Under the pieces are notes generated by a model. That model saw only the letters and a list, made by a program, of their open reading frames with translations, was not told the origin of the DNA and made no database searches. Of a stretch of 64,000 nt of DNA, positions 32,064 through 43,454 are shown piece by piece (positions within the stretch are counted from its first letter, which is position 1; each line of letters begins with the position of its first letter). Origin of the DNA: Gracilariopsis chorda (taxonomy: Eukaryota; Rhodophyta; Florideophyceae; Gracilariales; Gracilariaceae); the NCBI GenBank assembly GCA_003194525.1, contig NBIV01000004.1, positions 310,001-374,000 of the forward strand, read 5' to 3'. The translations under genes and the position numbers were made by a program.

Positions 32064-34454
32064 ATTTCCTCTATATTGTACCAATTTATAATATTCATAG
32101 GGTAAAATAGTTAAATCAATTAGTACTATAATTAGGTAGCCACTCTCACCTACGTGGCATACTAAACAACTCGTACAGTTCGCGTTGCACTGCCCAACTG
32201 GTTAGATCTCACTTTACTACACGTTTCACGGCTCCCTCGTTTGCTGCCACTGGAATGAGGTTTTCAAAACTCAGAAAAGATGACAAATTGTGTACAAATG
32301 TTGTGGAAACCTCGCCGACGCACCATACGAACCTTGGCGGAGCTCGCTACGACGCATTTCAAAACTGTCAGCCTGAGCTGCACTACCTCCAAACATCTTC
32401 TGGCGCCTGGTGCGCCGTTTCTTCACAATTTTCATCGCCCGCCGACTCTAATGCGCGACACCAACAATGCAAGCAAAGTTCATGTGTTAGTTTACTTATA
32501 TGGAGACTTTCACTTAACCCAATTAAGTTTCCAACTCTTCGTAGATGGTTCTGACTGCGGCCATCATAACGCAACCCACCAGCGCAAAAGTCTACATTGA
32601 GCATCAAATTCCATTCCAACTAATATGCCTCGTCTATAAGGACGACAGAGAACTCCAAAACCACATTGAGCACTATCTACGAACATGAAGGATCCACCTG
32701 AAGAACAATTTTTTTTTGTGGAGTACTTGCGAGGAATAGAGACCTCGGACAGGAAAGGTAGTTTTTTGTAGCATCCAGGATGCATTGGTATCGGATCACC
32801 AAATAATGAGTTAAGTCGAGGAAGACACTCATAGCTTTCCGGTACAGTACCTGAATTTCCAGCGAGGTTTATGAAAGGAACCTGTTTATGGTGGTATGTG
32901 AACTACGAATAGTATTATGGCACTGTAGTGGGCCTCCACTAATTAATAGTTTTATTTTACTTATTCCTAATGTAGTTAGGGGAGAGCCACACATTTTGAA
33001 ATTACAGTCACACTACTTCATTGCTTGGCAGCCTAGTAAAGGGCGACCTGCCCAAGCAAGGGAGGCGAAGGCCAACGAACACGCTCAGCTCTTGAACCTT
33101 AGGTCAGGCCGTCGGCAATCCTAAGTCACTTACGACAAAAAGCACCTACAGTATCAGTACATAACTGTTTCTGAGATATAGGTCTTTGTTCCAGGGATAT
33201 CCTCACGCGCTTTACAGCTGACTGTTCTTCTCTGGCTCTTGTGTTTATTGTTTGTTGTTTATTGTTGTGTTTGTCACAAGATCTCCTGATACCAATATCC
33301 ATCTGGGTAGTCTAAGTTTCCGCCCCTCTGCAGCACCATTCCACACATCATGGCTCTGTTCTTCCAGCCCCGTTGTCTGCAGGGCAACACTCACATTTTT
33401 GGTTCGTCTGAGGCTTTTCAAACCACTACCAAGGCCTTACAGGCATTAGTGGAATACCACAATTCTCAATTACAAAATCGTTTAAAGTGGTTATATCTCC
33501 ATGAAGCGCACTTCACCGTATCCTCTGGATTCCAACCGCCTATATTTGACATTTAGATTCTGATATTGGGAGTCTTAAGCTCGGAAAACGATTTTTCAAT
33601 GCCCCAATTGTCTCATAAAAAATACAACTGACTGTATACAAAGCAGTCAAATATGAAAACCGTATTTTAATGCCGAGCGATGAGAAACCACTTCGAAGAC
33701 GATCATTATCTTCCGCTCATGAGGAAAACCAAGAGGTAGAGCCGACTCAGGGATGACATGCCAAGTCGTTTGTAAGCCAACGCCACTCCTCACGCCGAGT
33801 GCATGACGGTGGAATAAGAAGTCTGTCAACACAGTATATTTTTCTAAACAAGACAAAACAATCCACATGAAGGCACAGAAAACAGGTATCAGTGCACAAC
33901 ACGGGTAGTGGAAGCTATGCAGAAATAGGGGAAAATCAAAAGACGGAAAGTTAAGAGAGAGCAAGTCGTAGAAAAGGTTTGGTACAATATTAGCAAGGCA
34001 AAGGGAATGCATACACACGGGAAACCCCGCAACAATGGGTTGCAATGTCCCAGCGATGAATTGGTTAGCCAAGCGAAGGGGTTAATCAGACTGTGTGCAA
34101 CGCCATACTTCTCCAGGATAAATTTTTGTACCTTCGAAGCCGTGTGAGCTCAGGGCGAACATCTTTGTAGGTTCGAGCTTGATGGGGTAATTTTCTAGTG
34201 CGATGGTAGACTGGCGCTGTATTAAGTACAGTATTTAACTCACTTCATTAATAAATGAACACAAAAATAACTAACCCATTTTTATCCATTACTTAACTCT
34301 GCTCGGATAACACGTGCAGTGTTTTGTCGTATAGTGGGTTTCTGTACCAAAATGGTGTGCAAAATACCAGTTCGGTGTGCCACGTGGGTGATTGGACCAG
34401 GGCCGTATGTCCTAATATTCAACTTTAACTTTAACTTTTAGAAATAGTTCTAAC
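32064..34454. other. Region without a recognised gene
   Basis: About 2.4 kb between the LTR-like pair and the gypsy element. Overlapping ORFs of up to 140 codons are not recognised. It probably consists of older, decayed repeats. The last 60 bp carry the short direct repeat AACTTTAACTTTAACTTTTA just before the gypsy element. Confidence 0.4.
33647..34072 (-). CDS. Unassigned hydrophobic ORF
   Basis: 141 codons with two hydrophobic stretches, near FLHSFHYPCCALIPVFCAF and WIVLSCL, that could be membrane segments, followed by a mixed tail. Not recognised, with no promoter or neighbour support. It may be a chance frame in decayed repeat sequence. Confidence 0.2.
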   Translation of the reverse strand: MANQFIAGTLQPIVAGFPVCMHSLCLANIVPNLFYDLLSLNFPSFDFPLFLHSFHYPCCALIPVFCAFMWIVLSCLEKYTVLTDFLFHRHALGVRSGVGLQTTWHVIPESALPLGFPHERKIMIVFEVVSHRSALKYGFHI

Positions 34455-34873
34455 TGTTAACTACAGTACTCAGGTGCACCACTAGGGTGTAGCTCAGACG
34501 TGGCTCATGTAGCGTGCCATGTCCACGGGGAGTCGAGCTCGCCTACTCTTAAGGTGAGCGTCAGCCTCCTCCCCCTTAAAGGTAAACGGTACGCACCTCT
34601 TGGATAATTGTGATACCAACTGGTTTTTACAGTCATCATTTTTGGTTATCCATGATCTTATCAGGTATTACTAGTGCGCCAGTCACGATACCTAGCGACT
34701 ACCACGCTGGTACGTAGAACTAGCCGCCTATCTTGCACCAGTGGTTGGTGCCACCACAGACCCTACCGGTAGCCCTCTTTCCCCCTTCTAGGTCGAGCCC
34801 ACCCGGGGCTCCCGACAGCCTAGTTCCACACGAATTTCCCATTTGGTCATTGACCATGTTCGGTTACACCACA
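34455..34873 (+). repeat. Gypsy 5' LTR
   Basis: The part from 34594 to 34873 matches 43172-43454 (CACCTCTTGGATAATTGTGA to GTTACACCACA). A likely start, TGTTAACTACAG, lies at 34455, giving TG...CA ends and about 419 bp. The upstream limit is inferred because the 3' copy lacks this portion. Confidence 0.65.
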
Positions 34874-34876
34874 TTT

Positions 34877-34891
34877 TGGTCTCCCGACCTA
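34877..34891 (+). other. Gypsy primer-binding site candidate
   Basis: TGGTCTCCCGACCTA begins three bases after the LTR end. It starts with TGG, the complement of a tRNA CCA end, followed by sequence that could pair with a tRNA acceptor strand. The tRNA species was not identified. Confidence 0.6.
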
Positions 34892-35006
34892 GAATTGTGG
34901 AGTACTATTTGGTTTTGAAGGAAGCATTTTGAGAAGAAACCGAAATTGGAATACCGCTTGCTTTTTGGAATCCACTAGGAAGCAATTGCTGTGACCCACT
35001 GGTTTA

Positions 35007-37300
35007 TTGGATATGCAGCAACGTGCCACACGGTCCATGGGCTCGTTGAGCCACGGCGACTGTGGGGCGCCAGACAATGATCTATTGGTACCGTCATCGG
35101 ATAACCCTGAGAGGTTGTTCAGGGTAAACACCAACCTGGTCTATGCCACCGAGGAGGAGCAGAGGGCACTAGTCGCCGCTCCTCAGGCTGTCGATGCAGG
35201 TGAGATTGGGACTCTGGTGAGGCCAGAGCCCGAATCTGCATCTGATCAATTGGTGAACCCTAAAGGTGACCGATCATCTGTGGTGATCCCCAAATTGGAC
35301 TTGAAGAGCATTACCGAAACGGTGATTGAGCGTGCAGTCCGCGAATTACACGACCGGTTACCAGCTTGGGTGTTTCAACTCCTCGAGCAGGAAGCTCGGG
35401 AGTACGTCGACCTTATGTTGCAAGAGTCTTTGGAAGACCTCCGCAAGGGGTTAACCAGAGATACTCGCACCAGCCCGGTTGCTAAGCGACCATGTTTGGG
35501 AAAAGTGCATGGGTATCTGAACATCCTTGCTGTCTAAAACCCCAACTCCCCCAATGACCAAACTGGTGAGTTACATACCGACCAAGTCCGGTATGGGGTA
35601 GAGCCTCGCGCAAACGAGGGCCCCAAGGTTGTTTACATCCTGGAACCAATTGGTAGAGCCAGGCAGGGCGCTGGAGCTGGCGACCCTGGTGGTGATGATG
35701 GTGGTTCGTCGAGCTCGGAGGATGAGCGGCGACGAAGACCTAAAGGTAAGAAGAGACCATCTAAGGGTAAGAAGAAGAGGGGACACTGGTCGGACCTCGA
35801 TTCTTCAAGCTCGGGCACCGATTAGGACTCGAGTAAGGATGACCGAAAAGGTAAAAATACCAGAAGGAACAAAAACCGTCGGAGAAAGTGGAGAACGACA
35901 TGGTACGATTCGTCAGAGTCGGACGAAGACTCCGACAGTGACCTCGAGGTTATCCAGCCACTTAACAACCTATTCACCAAAGCGATTGACTATCGGACCT
36001 ATAAGTTAAGGAAAAGGGATCCTGAGTACAACAACGTGGTTGCTCAGCGGATACCGAAGCATCAAACGAAGCTTAGTTACCAAATGGGTGAGACACGCTA
36101 TTCAGGCGATGATCCGGTTGCGGTCGTTGATTTCCTGCAAAGGTTCAAGATCGCATGTGACCAGAATGGGTTTTCGGAAGGAGCTGCCACTTGTTTGTTC
36201 TAATTTTACCTCAAAGGTCAAGCTGCAGACTTGCTGCACAGCCGTCTGCAGGGGAGCACCATGGCGGTGGATCAAGAACATTAGGAGATGTTGACCAATT
36301 ATCCCCAGGTGGTGAAATCTTTTGGGAAACCTATGCGACCGATGAGGTAATACAGGAAGCGTATGGGGAAGTGTTGGCACACAGGCAATGGCCCGGCCAG
36401 ACCGAATTGGAATTTGCTAGAACCCTTTGGGCAACGGCCTCTCACTGTGGGAGCGTCTTCACCACCGCTCGGTAAAAGTCCATGTTTGCTGATAACGTGG
36501 ACAAGTCTATTAGGTCTCAGGTACGCAACTACCTGGCTAACCACCGTAAGGTCGACTATAATACCCTTGCGAAGTATGCCCAGGGAATTGGTGACACCGT
36601 ACGGGAGGGGAGGAGAACTACCACCACCCCACCCGTACCGACCATAAAAGGGAAACCAAAACGGTTCGTACATCATGTCGAGGAAACAACCAGTTCGGAA
36701 GGGGGAACCATCGTGGAAACCTCAGGCAGTCAAGTCTTCCTTTTGGTGAATGCTGCGCTTGGGAGTCTTGCCATGTCTCCCTCGACCCAATGGTCTAGCA
36801 CCGTAATGGAGGGGAACCCATCCCCAGGAAGTTTCGCACCCGCGTTTGTTTCAGACCCCACGTCCAATAACGTATTGACCGTACCGTATAATCAACGTGG
36901 GGCGTACATCTCAACCGGGGCTCCTTCTTTCCGAAGTGCAACCTCGCAGGTGTATAACGGAGTACCGAAGGCCAACCCAGTGGTATTTCGTGACCCGAAG
37001 ACTGGTAAGTCCCTTTCTTGGTTCTGTCTCTCACTGCACCATTTGGCCACCACGTGCCCCAACGTAACGTCCGAAGCTCGGGACGCTTTGTTGAAAGTAC
37101 GCCAGGCGAACCATACGGAGATGTTTGGACCAATGGGTAAACCACCGGTACCGAACACAGGGGGAAATGCTACCAATATGGTCCCTAAGCCTACCGTCAC
37201 GGTGCATGCACCGGCACCTCAGACTGGTCATCTGGTCACAGACGTCGAGGAAACCCCTGATGTAACCCATCAGGCGAAAAACGGCGAACGGTTGGAGTAG
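35007..37300 (+). pseudogene. Gypsy gag remnant
   Basis: Pieces in different frames. 35007-35537 is the N-terminal part with helical, charged sequence (LDLKSITETVIERAV, LLEQEAREYVDLML). 35540-36040 holds an acidic, Ser/Arg-rich segment. 36040-36480 has capsid-like sequence (DDPVAVVDFLQRFKIACDQN, YLKGQAADLLHSRLQ). 36482-37300 carries the end with a decayed zinc knuckle (HHLATTCP; its first cysteines are degraded to WFCLSL). Stops and frame changes make it inactive. Confidence 0.75.
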
Positions 37301-37374
37301 AGGCCACCCCCAACCATTTACACCTGGAACGCCCTTCAGAACCAAGTGGTTTACGTATGGATGATTAACCAATT

Positions 37375-38210
37375 GTGACTGGTGAAGAAGGCATTTTAGA
37401 ACAATCGGTTCCTATATGCTTTCTAAAGCACAGTAACTATAAGGAAAACATCACCTTCGGGATTACTGCAAACCACATGGTACCAACGGTAACCGTCCTG
37501 GACACTGGGGCAGGACCAAATCTGGGGAATGCCAACATTCTTTCAAGCGCAAGCTGGAAGAGGGTACAGCCCTGTATCCTCAATAACCAATTGGTAGATG
37601 CGAACAACCGTCCTTCATCGGTTCGTGGAACTATCGACCTGATGGTAATTGTCAACACCTTGAAGGTCCGCGTTCGGTTTATCGTTGTCAATCAATTGGC
37701 CACAAAGTGCATCCTCGGCACTATTTTTATCGATCGCCACGTCCGGGCGATCTTCCCACGGTCTCGCACGGTCCTGTTCAATAAAGCACCGCGAATTGCC
37801 ATTATTGGTGACCACAAAGGACCCCAAGGGTGGATTGGTGAAGATGACCATTCACAACCTAAAGGTACGGTATCCAAAAAGGTACGGCTTAGTCGACGGG
37901 TAACAATACCACCGATGACCCAAATGGTTGTTCCAGTTACCTGTCAGGAACCCACACTCATCTCGACACAGAGCCATTCCAAACTGGTGAAGAAACACGT
38001 GACCTTAATGGCTAATGGTATATGTGATAATATACCTAACCAACCATTCTCGGTATACGTCAGCAACTTTGGGGATAAACCCGCCAAGTTACCGAAGAAT
38101 ACCGTAATTGGTCATGCTTATCCAGCGCTGGAAAACATTTTTGCCCTTGTGAGGTCAACCGAGGTCGGTCACCCTAAGGAGGGGGGAGGCGATACCAAAA
38201 TCGCAAAGCC
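37375..38210 (+). pseudogene. Gypsy aspartic protease region, 5' part of pol
   Basis: The open frame has the retropepsin active-site motif VTVLDTGAGPNLG (residues about 41-53). Further on come FIVVNQLATKCILGTIF and DRHVRAIF, the usual second half of a gypsy protease. The frame runs into the Harbinger insertion at 38211-38214. The first codons after the insertion lie in the same frame if one TAA duplication is discounted. Confidence 0.8.
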
Positions 38211-38505
38211 TAAGAGCATCCCCACTGTTCAGCCCAAATCCCAAAATCTACGTTTGGTCGGGATTTTGGTCTGAAATCAAACCCACCATCCAGCCCAAAT
38301 CCCATAACACCAGCCCAAATTTTGGTCTTGGTCGCAAATCTCGCCCAAAGCAAAATGCTTTGGGCTAGAATCCCAAACTTTTGGACGAGCCCAAAGATTG
38401 GCGGGAAGAACAGAAACACCATCTACCATTTGATAGCAAGAGCACTTTGTGTGCAATCCAACAGCCAAAACCATCCTGGCGACCTGTTCTCTCCCTGTGC
38501 CCACA

Positions 38506-39305
38506 ATGGTGACTGTCACTCCACCCGCCACAGCTCAAGAGACTACCAGGCGAACCAATAAGAACAATGGGAAAGGGCTGGGGTGGAGTGATATCGAAAT
38601 AATTGCTCTGTCGAGGGCTGCCTCTCTTGCATGCTCAGATTCGAGTGCCGGTTCAGGCATGTCAGCTGCCGAGCTTTCTCGAAGAATCCGCTCCACTTTC
38701 ATCAGAGACAGGTAGCGCCCGGCTAAAGCCTGCAGTCTTGGAAATAACGGGGTCCAATGGATGCTAGAAGGTGGGATGGGAGGTCTGTGGAAGCCTGCCT
38801 CAAGCAGTGGGTGAAGGTGAGGAGGGAAGCGACGAAGTTCGAGGCCGCAAGAGACCGTGTAACAGCAATGGAGCTCATGGAAAATCCAGACGACGATGCC
38901 CTCGACCGCTGCCCGTAACTCATACACACCGAGGGTGGTCTTGTCGTGTCGCATCTGTATGACTGTGTCCGCAACCCAGATTACTACATCAAGAAACCGT
39001 TTCCGTTTTTTGCCGCCTATCAATTACTTTCGTCGAAAACCACCCTTTTGGGTGCCGTTGGAGCTACTATACAAAATGAAGAAGGCATAGAAGAAAGAGA
39101 GGAGAGAGCAGAAATGAAAGAAAAGAAAGCTCGAACCCTCGGGGTCAAAGCTACAAAGAAGCAGAAGCTTATCATGCACTGCGAACCTTCCACCGTTGAG
39201 AAGAGCGCTTCAGATATATCCATTTCCGTTTCGAGGATAGAAAAGGTACTGTTGTCGGCACAAGAGGTGAAGAAAAACATTTCGGAACGCAACCTTGAGC
39301 TGTAA
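38506..39305 (+). pseudogene. Harbinger ORF1, Myb/SANT-like DNA-binding protein remnant
   Basis: Starts MVTVTPPATAQETTRRTN, then GLGWSDIEIIALSRAAS and MSAAELSRRIRSTFIRD, a SANT/trihelix-like segment. Later frames carry the rest (LYDCVRNPDYYIKKPFPFFA, then a Lys/Glu-rich coiled tail). At least two frameshifts. In this superfamily, ORF1 proteins help bring the transposase to the ends and into the nucleus. Confidence 0.7.
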
Positions 39306-39866
39306 GAGCGCAAGTTTGAATGGGAGCTGTCAAGAGAGCCATTTGGTCCTGGTTCTGATGCGATTGAGAGCGATCGACGGCAAATGCGACGATTGATGGG
39401 CAAGCGCATCCTGTTGCAGCTGAGCTTGAAGCACGAAACCTGCAATGGAGGGGCAGTTAAGTCTACCGCACGCATGTCGGCGTTTGACCACAGCCCCGAA
39501 CAGACAGAACGCAACAAGTCAATGGTTACTAGAAGTGGGTCAGGAGTGGTTTCGGGCGAGAGGAGGAGACGTGCAGTGAAATTCTCGATACAGAGGAGGA
39601 CAAGGTTAAAGGCACTCCATCAGGTCAACGTTCGATCGGTTCGCAAGACAGCGCAGAGAAAGCAGATAATCCTTTTGTATTAGAGCAAACGATCACGCAA
39701 CCGCCGCCGGGGTATGTTTCGGAGAGCTAAGTCGTATAGGACAGTCAATAAGAATGGCAGGCACTCGCCTGAGTTGCGTGGTATGGGGCTGTTTTGAAAG
39801 GCATGCCTTTCCTCGATTCGTTCGGGTGCGCGATTCAAACAATTTTGCCCTCGTTCGCTAGCCTCC

Positions 39867-41110
39867 TTACTCTACAAAATCTCCCTTCATGTTCCAGATA
39901 CGGCTTCTCAGTGCCGTCTGCAGTAAGGGATGAGCCTCCGGGTCCTCGATGGGATCGACGTACTCCCGCCACAGTAAAGCTTGTTCGTATGTTGATGCTG
40001 GGCGCTTCAATTTCTTGAAATCCACTGAGCGCATCTGCTCCAGCTCTTCATCAGTAAACGCCACGTTTGTGGTCCCGGTGTAGCTTTCATTTCGAGAATC
40101 GCAGATCATATTGTGAATCACGCAACACGCCTTTAGCACCATGTTCAGATCCTTTTTGTGCCACAGCCGTGCCGGCCTGTAAAGTATCTGAAAATGGCTG
40201 AATAGTACACCGAACACGCTCTCAACGGCTTTTTGTGCAGCCAATTGATGCTGGGAGTACATCGTCTCCTTCTTTGTCCGCGGATTGGAGAGTGGCTTCA
40301 TGAATATACGGAAGTCCGGATAGATCCCGTCTGCTAAGTAGTAAAACCAGTTTACTGTTAATCCAGCTATACAGGTTGGCTGCCGGATTGGAGGCCACTT
40401 GCCTCCTCGTACTGCATTATACAGGTTGCTTTGCTCCATGATTGACAGGTCGTCTTTTGCCCCCGGAGTCCCAAACATGACATGCCATATACGCAACAGA
40501 TCATCACAGACAACTCCCATTCGACAAACGGCCTTCCTATTGCGACCTTCGTACTGCTCTTGCAACGCCACGGGGCACTTGGCGAACTCCCAAGACGCAC
40601 AATCAACACAGCCCAAGCAGCCTGGAAACCCTAAACTACTGTACTGTCCTCAATCCTAACGATGTCTTCCTCGTTCGGATACCGTAGCCATTCTCCTTCG
40701 AAAGCGTCGACAAAAGCGTGTACAAATCGCTTAAGACACTCCACTTTTGTGCTTTCGGCCATTCGAACGTAGTCGACAATGGCATCTGCAGAGACACCGA
40801 AGCAAAGCTGGCGTAAGGCTGCAGTCAGCTTTTGGTCCGTTGAGGCTCCATCGCGTAAAAACGCATCTGGTTTCTAGATGAAGTAGGGGTCGACAGCCCA
40901 AGCACCAACACGTAACATTTCATATACTTCTCGGGGCATTCAGTATCGGCGCTCAAACTCGGCTTCAGAGAAAATTGGTACACCTGCAGAATATCGACAA
41001 AAGTAGTCGTTGTCGATTCTAGGTGCGGCCTGAGAGCGTTGGATATCTCTGTTGGCGTTCTTGCACTTGCGAGAACTGCCTCGTCTCGCCTGCATTTGAG
41101 ACAATGCTGC
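39867..41110 (-). pseudogene. Harbinger DDE transposase remnant
   Basis: The 249-codon minus ORF (40616-39867) contains the DDE_Tnp_4 core: GCVDCASWEFAKCP (first Asp), RIWHVMFGTPGAKDDLSI, YLADGIYPDF (second Asp) and KAVESVFGVLFSHFQIL (Glu), then CCVIHNMI. Upstream on the same strand (about 41110-40620) the N-terminal part continues through a stop and frame changes (MPREVYEMLRVGAWAVDP, LRQLCFGVSADAIVDYVR). All three catalytic acids are present, but the ORF is split, so the gene is most likely inactive. Confidence 0.85.
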
Positions 41111-41385
41111 CATCATTGTTGTTGCGCAGGCAACGACGACAGCCGTGACATATGTTTCCAGCTCCGAATCAAAGCTCGAGCTGGTATCGGAATGTGGAGG
41201 GGAGGACATTGGGGAAGTGAGACTGGAGCCAGTGACAGAGGGCAGAACAGTTTGGTCAGAATTACGGAGTGAGTCCCAGTGGGGGCGATCGCGTTTTGGG
41301 AATGAGCCCAAAAACGTATTTTGGTCTGGCCAACGGGAACAAAGTAGTTTTTGGTCTTTGGGCTGACACGGTGGGGATGCTCTAA

Positions 41386-42766
41386 CCCCGCAGAATGTCA
41401 TGGGCCACTGCGCAGGCCATTTGGAGAAAGTTGCGACGAAGATGAACAAGAAGGAGAAGTAGAAGAGAAGGAAGAAGATGAAGACAATGGACGGAAAGAA
41501 GATGAAGTCTTGGACCATGAATGTGGAAAGAAGAAGAAGAAGACAGAAGTAGAAGACCATGAGGGTGAAGAGAAACCTGTAGACTGGAAGGAAGAAGTCC
41601 ATATTGGTATCGAAGATGAGACCATTAGGGAGAAGGTTCTCGATATGCTAGAGCCGTACAGCACCATGTGGTCGGGGCGCCTCGGATTTATCAAGGACGC
41701 CAAGCACCGGATCGATCTCACACCCGGTGCGAGGCCCATCCACCAACAACCTTCCCGAGCTGGTCCCAAGGCCCGTCAGGTGGAGCTACAGGAGGTGGAG
41801 CGCATGCTCCGTGAGGGGGTAGTCGAACCCGCAAATGCGGAGTGTGCGAGCCCAGTGGTCCTTGTCCAGAAAAGAGGTGATCCCCGTATGCGGTTCTGTG
41901 TAGACTATCGAAAACTAAATGCCGTTACGGTGCGGGATTCTTACCCAATACCACGAATGGACGAGTGCATTGATACCCTAGGGGATGCGAAAATGTTTAC
42001 CACATTGGATGCCAACAGTGTTTATTGGCAAATGGAAATACCCGAAGAGGACAGAGACAAGACCGCTTTTACTTGTCACGCTGACCTATTCAGGTTTCTC
42101 CGAATGCCATTTGGTCTGAAGAATGCGCCAGCCTCGTTTCAGCGAGCGCTGGACATTATCCTATCTGAGGATAAATAGGCCACCGCTTTGGTATACTTAG
42201 ATGACGTAATTATCTACTCCCAAACGGTAGAAAAACGCTTTGACCATGTTGGTACAGTACTGAGACCCTTGATGGAGGCGGGCATCTCCCTCAAACTGAG
42301 GAAATGCACCTCCTTTGACCACAAGGTGGATTACTTGGGACACACTATTAGTCCTGGAAGGTTGGAGGTCACCAAGCGGAATATCCGTGCGGTACAGGAG
42401 GCACGTATTCCTACCTCCAAGAGGGATATACGTTCCTTTATAGGTCTTTGCAATGTGTACCGTAGGTTCATCAAGGGGTTCGCAAAAATTGCGGCACCCC
42501 TGGACCGAAGACTCATGAAACGTCAACCAGATCGTTTCGATTGCCTAGAGGTCGAACAAGTGGAAGCCTTCCAACAGCTGAAAGCTGCCCTTCTCCATCC
42601 ACCAATATTGGCATTACCCAAAAGTGGTCTACCCTACACCCTCGATACCGATGCTTCGGCGCCCAAATTGGTTGCTGCCTCATGCAGAAGCAAGAGAACG
42701 GAGGTAAGTTACCAATTGGTTATTGGAGTAGAGCCCTGTCCCAGAAAGAGCAAAGTTACACCGTGA
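41386..42766 (+). pseudogene. Gypsy reverse transcriptase region
   Basis: After a Glu/Lys-rich segment the frame shows gypsy RT blocks in order: LREGVVEPANAECASPVVLV, CVDYRKLNAVTVRDSYPIPR, FTTLDANSVYWQMEI, FLRMPFGLKNAPASFQRALD and YLDDVIIYSQT (catalytic YLDD). A TAG nonsense codon at 42176-42178 lies just before the YLDD block, in frame. It continues to the RNase H start (LPYTLDTDAS), where a frameshift at about 42665 moves the remainder to another frame. Confidence 0.88.
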
Positions 42767-43185
42767 CCGAGAAGGAGTGCCTCGCGGTAGTGTGGAGCAT
42801 GCTCATGCTTCGACTCTACCTATATGGTGTTAAGTTTACCCTAAGGAGAGATCAAGATGCCCTTAGGTGGATACTCGGATTGGCCGACGATTCCGGACGG
42901 CTAGCCCGATGGAGACTCCGCCTATTCGAATTCGAATACGATGTACAGTACCGTCCAGGTATACAGCACAACGTGGCTGACGCTATGTCGCGCCTTAACA
43001 CCAATGGGTTAGAGACCAAAGAGGTTGAGGACGAAACCCCCTGTTTCGCCATATGTAGGAGCGGACCAATGGGTGATGAAACCTTCACCGGTATATTTGT
43101 AGACTCGGAACCAGAACTCTCACGGGGAGAGTCACCAATTTCGGTCGCTGATCAGGATGGCCAAATGGACACACCTCTTGGATAA
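42541..43185 (+). pseudogene. Gypsy RNase H region, end of pol
   Basis: The frame carries LPIGYWSRALSQKEQSYTVT, EKECLAVVWSM (catalytic Glu), LRRDQDALRWIL (Asp) and YRPGIQHNVADAMSRL, the classical gypsy RNase H series. The ORF ends at the first bases of the 3' LTR. No chromodomain, zinc-binding or core integrase sequence follows. Confidence 0.85.
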
Positions 43186-43454
43186 TTGTGATACCAACTG
43201 GTTTTTACAGTCAACCTTTTGTGTTATCCAAGATCCTATCAGGTATTACTAGTCCGCCAGTCACGATACCGAGCGCCTACCACGCTGGTACGAAGAACTA
43301 GCCGATTATCTTGCACCTCTAGTGTTTGGTGTGGCCACAGACCCTACCGGTAGCCCTATTTTCCCCTTCTAGGTCGAGCCCACCCGGGGCACACTACAGC
43401 CGAGGTCTACACGAACTACCCATTTGATCTTTGACTGTGTTCGGTTATACTACA
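43172..43454 (+). repeat. Gypsy 3' LTR (5'-truncated)
   Basis: 283 bp matching 34594-34873, with scattered substitutions (for example CACCAGTGGTTGG versus CACCTCTAGTGTTTGG). It ends ...GGTTATACTACA. The first approximately 140 bp of the 5' LTR have no counterpart here. Confidence 0.85.

Larger units (their letters stand above)
38214..41382 (-). mobile_element. PIF/Harbinger DNA transposon nested in the gypsy element
   Basis: 3169 bp. The ends are inverted repeats: left GAGCATCCCCACTGTTCAGC, right (reverse complement) GAGCATCCCCACCGTGTCAGC, each followed by CCCAAA and more imperfect repeats. Both ends are flanked by TAA (38211-38213 and 41383-41385), the 3-bp target duplication (TWA) of the Harbinger superfamily. 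It carries two diverging ORF remnants: a Myb-like ORF1 on plus and a DDE transposase on minus. Both have frame breaks, so it is probably not autonomous now. Confidence 0.93.
34455..43454 (+). mobile_element. Degenerate Ty3/gypsy retrotransposon, split by a nested Harbinger transposon
   Basis: About 9.0 kb on the plus strand, of which 3.17 kb is the nested DNA transposon. Order: 5' LTR, primer-binding site, gag, protease, [Harbinger], reverse transcriptase, RNase H, 3' LTR. No integrase lies between RNase H and the 3' LTR. Gag and pol contain stops and frameshifts. The 3' LTR matches only the last 280 bp of the 5' LTR. Confidence 0.85.
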
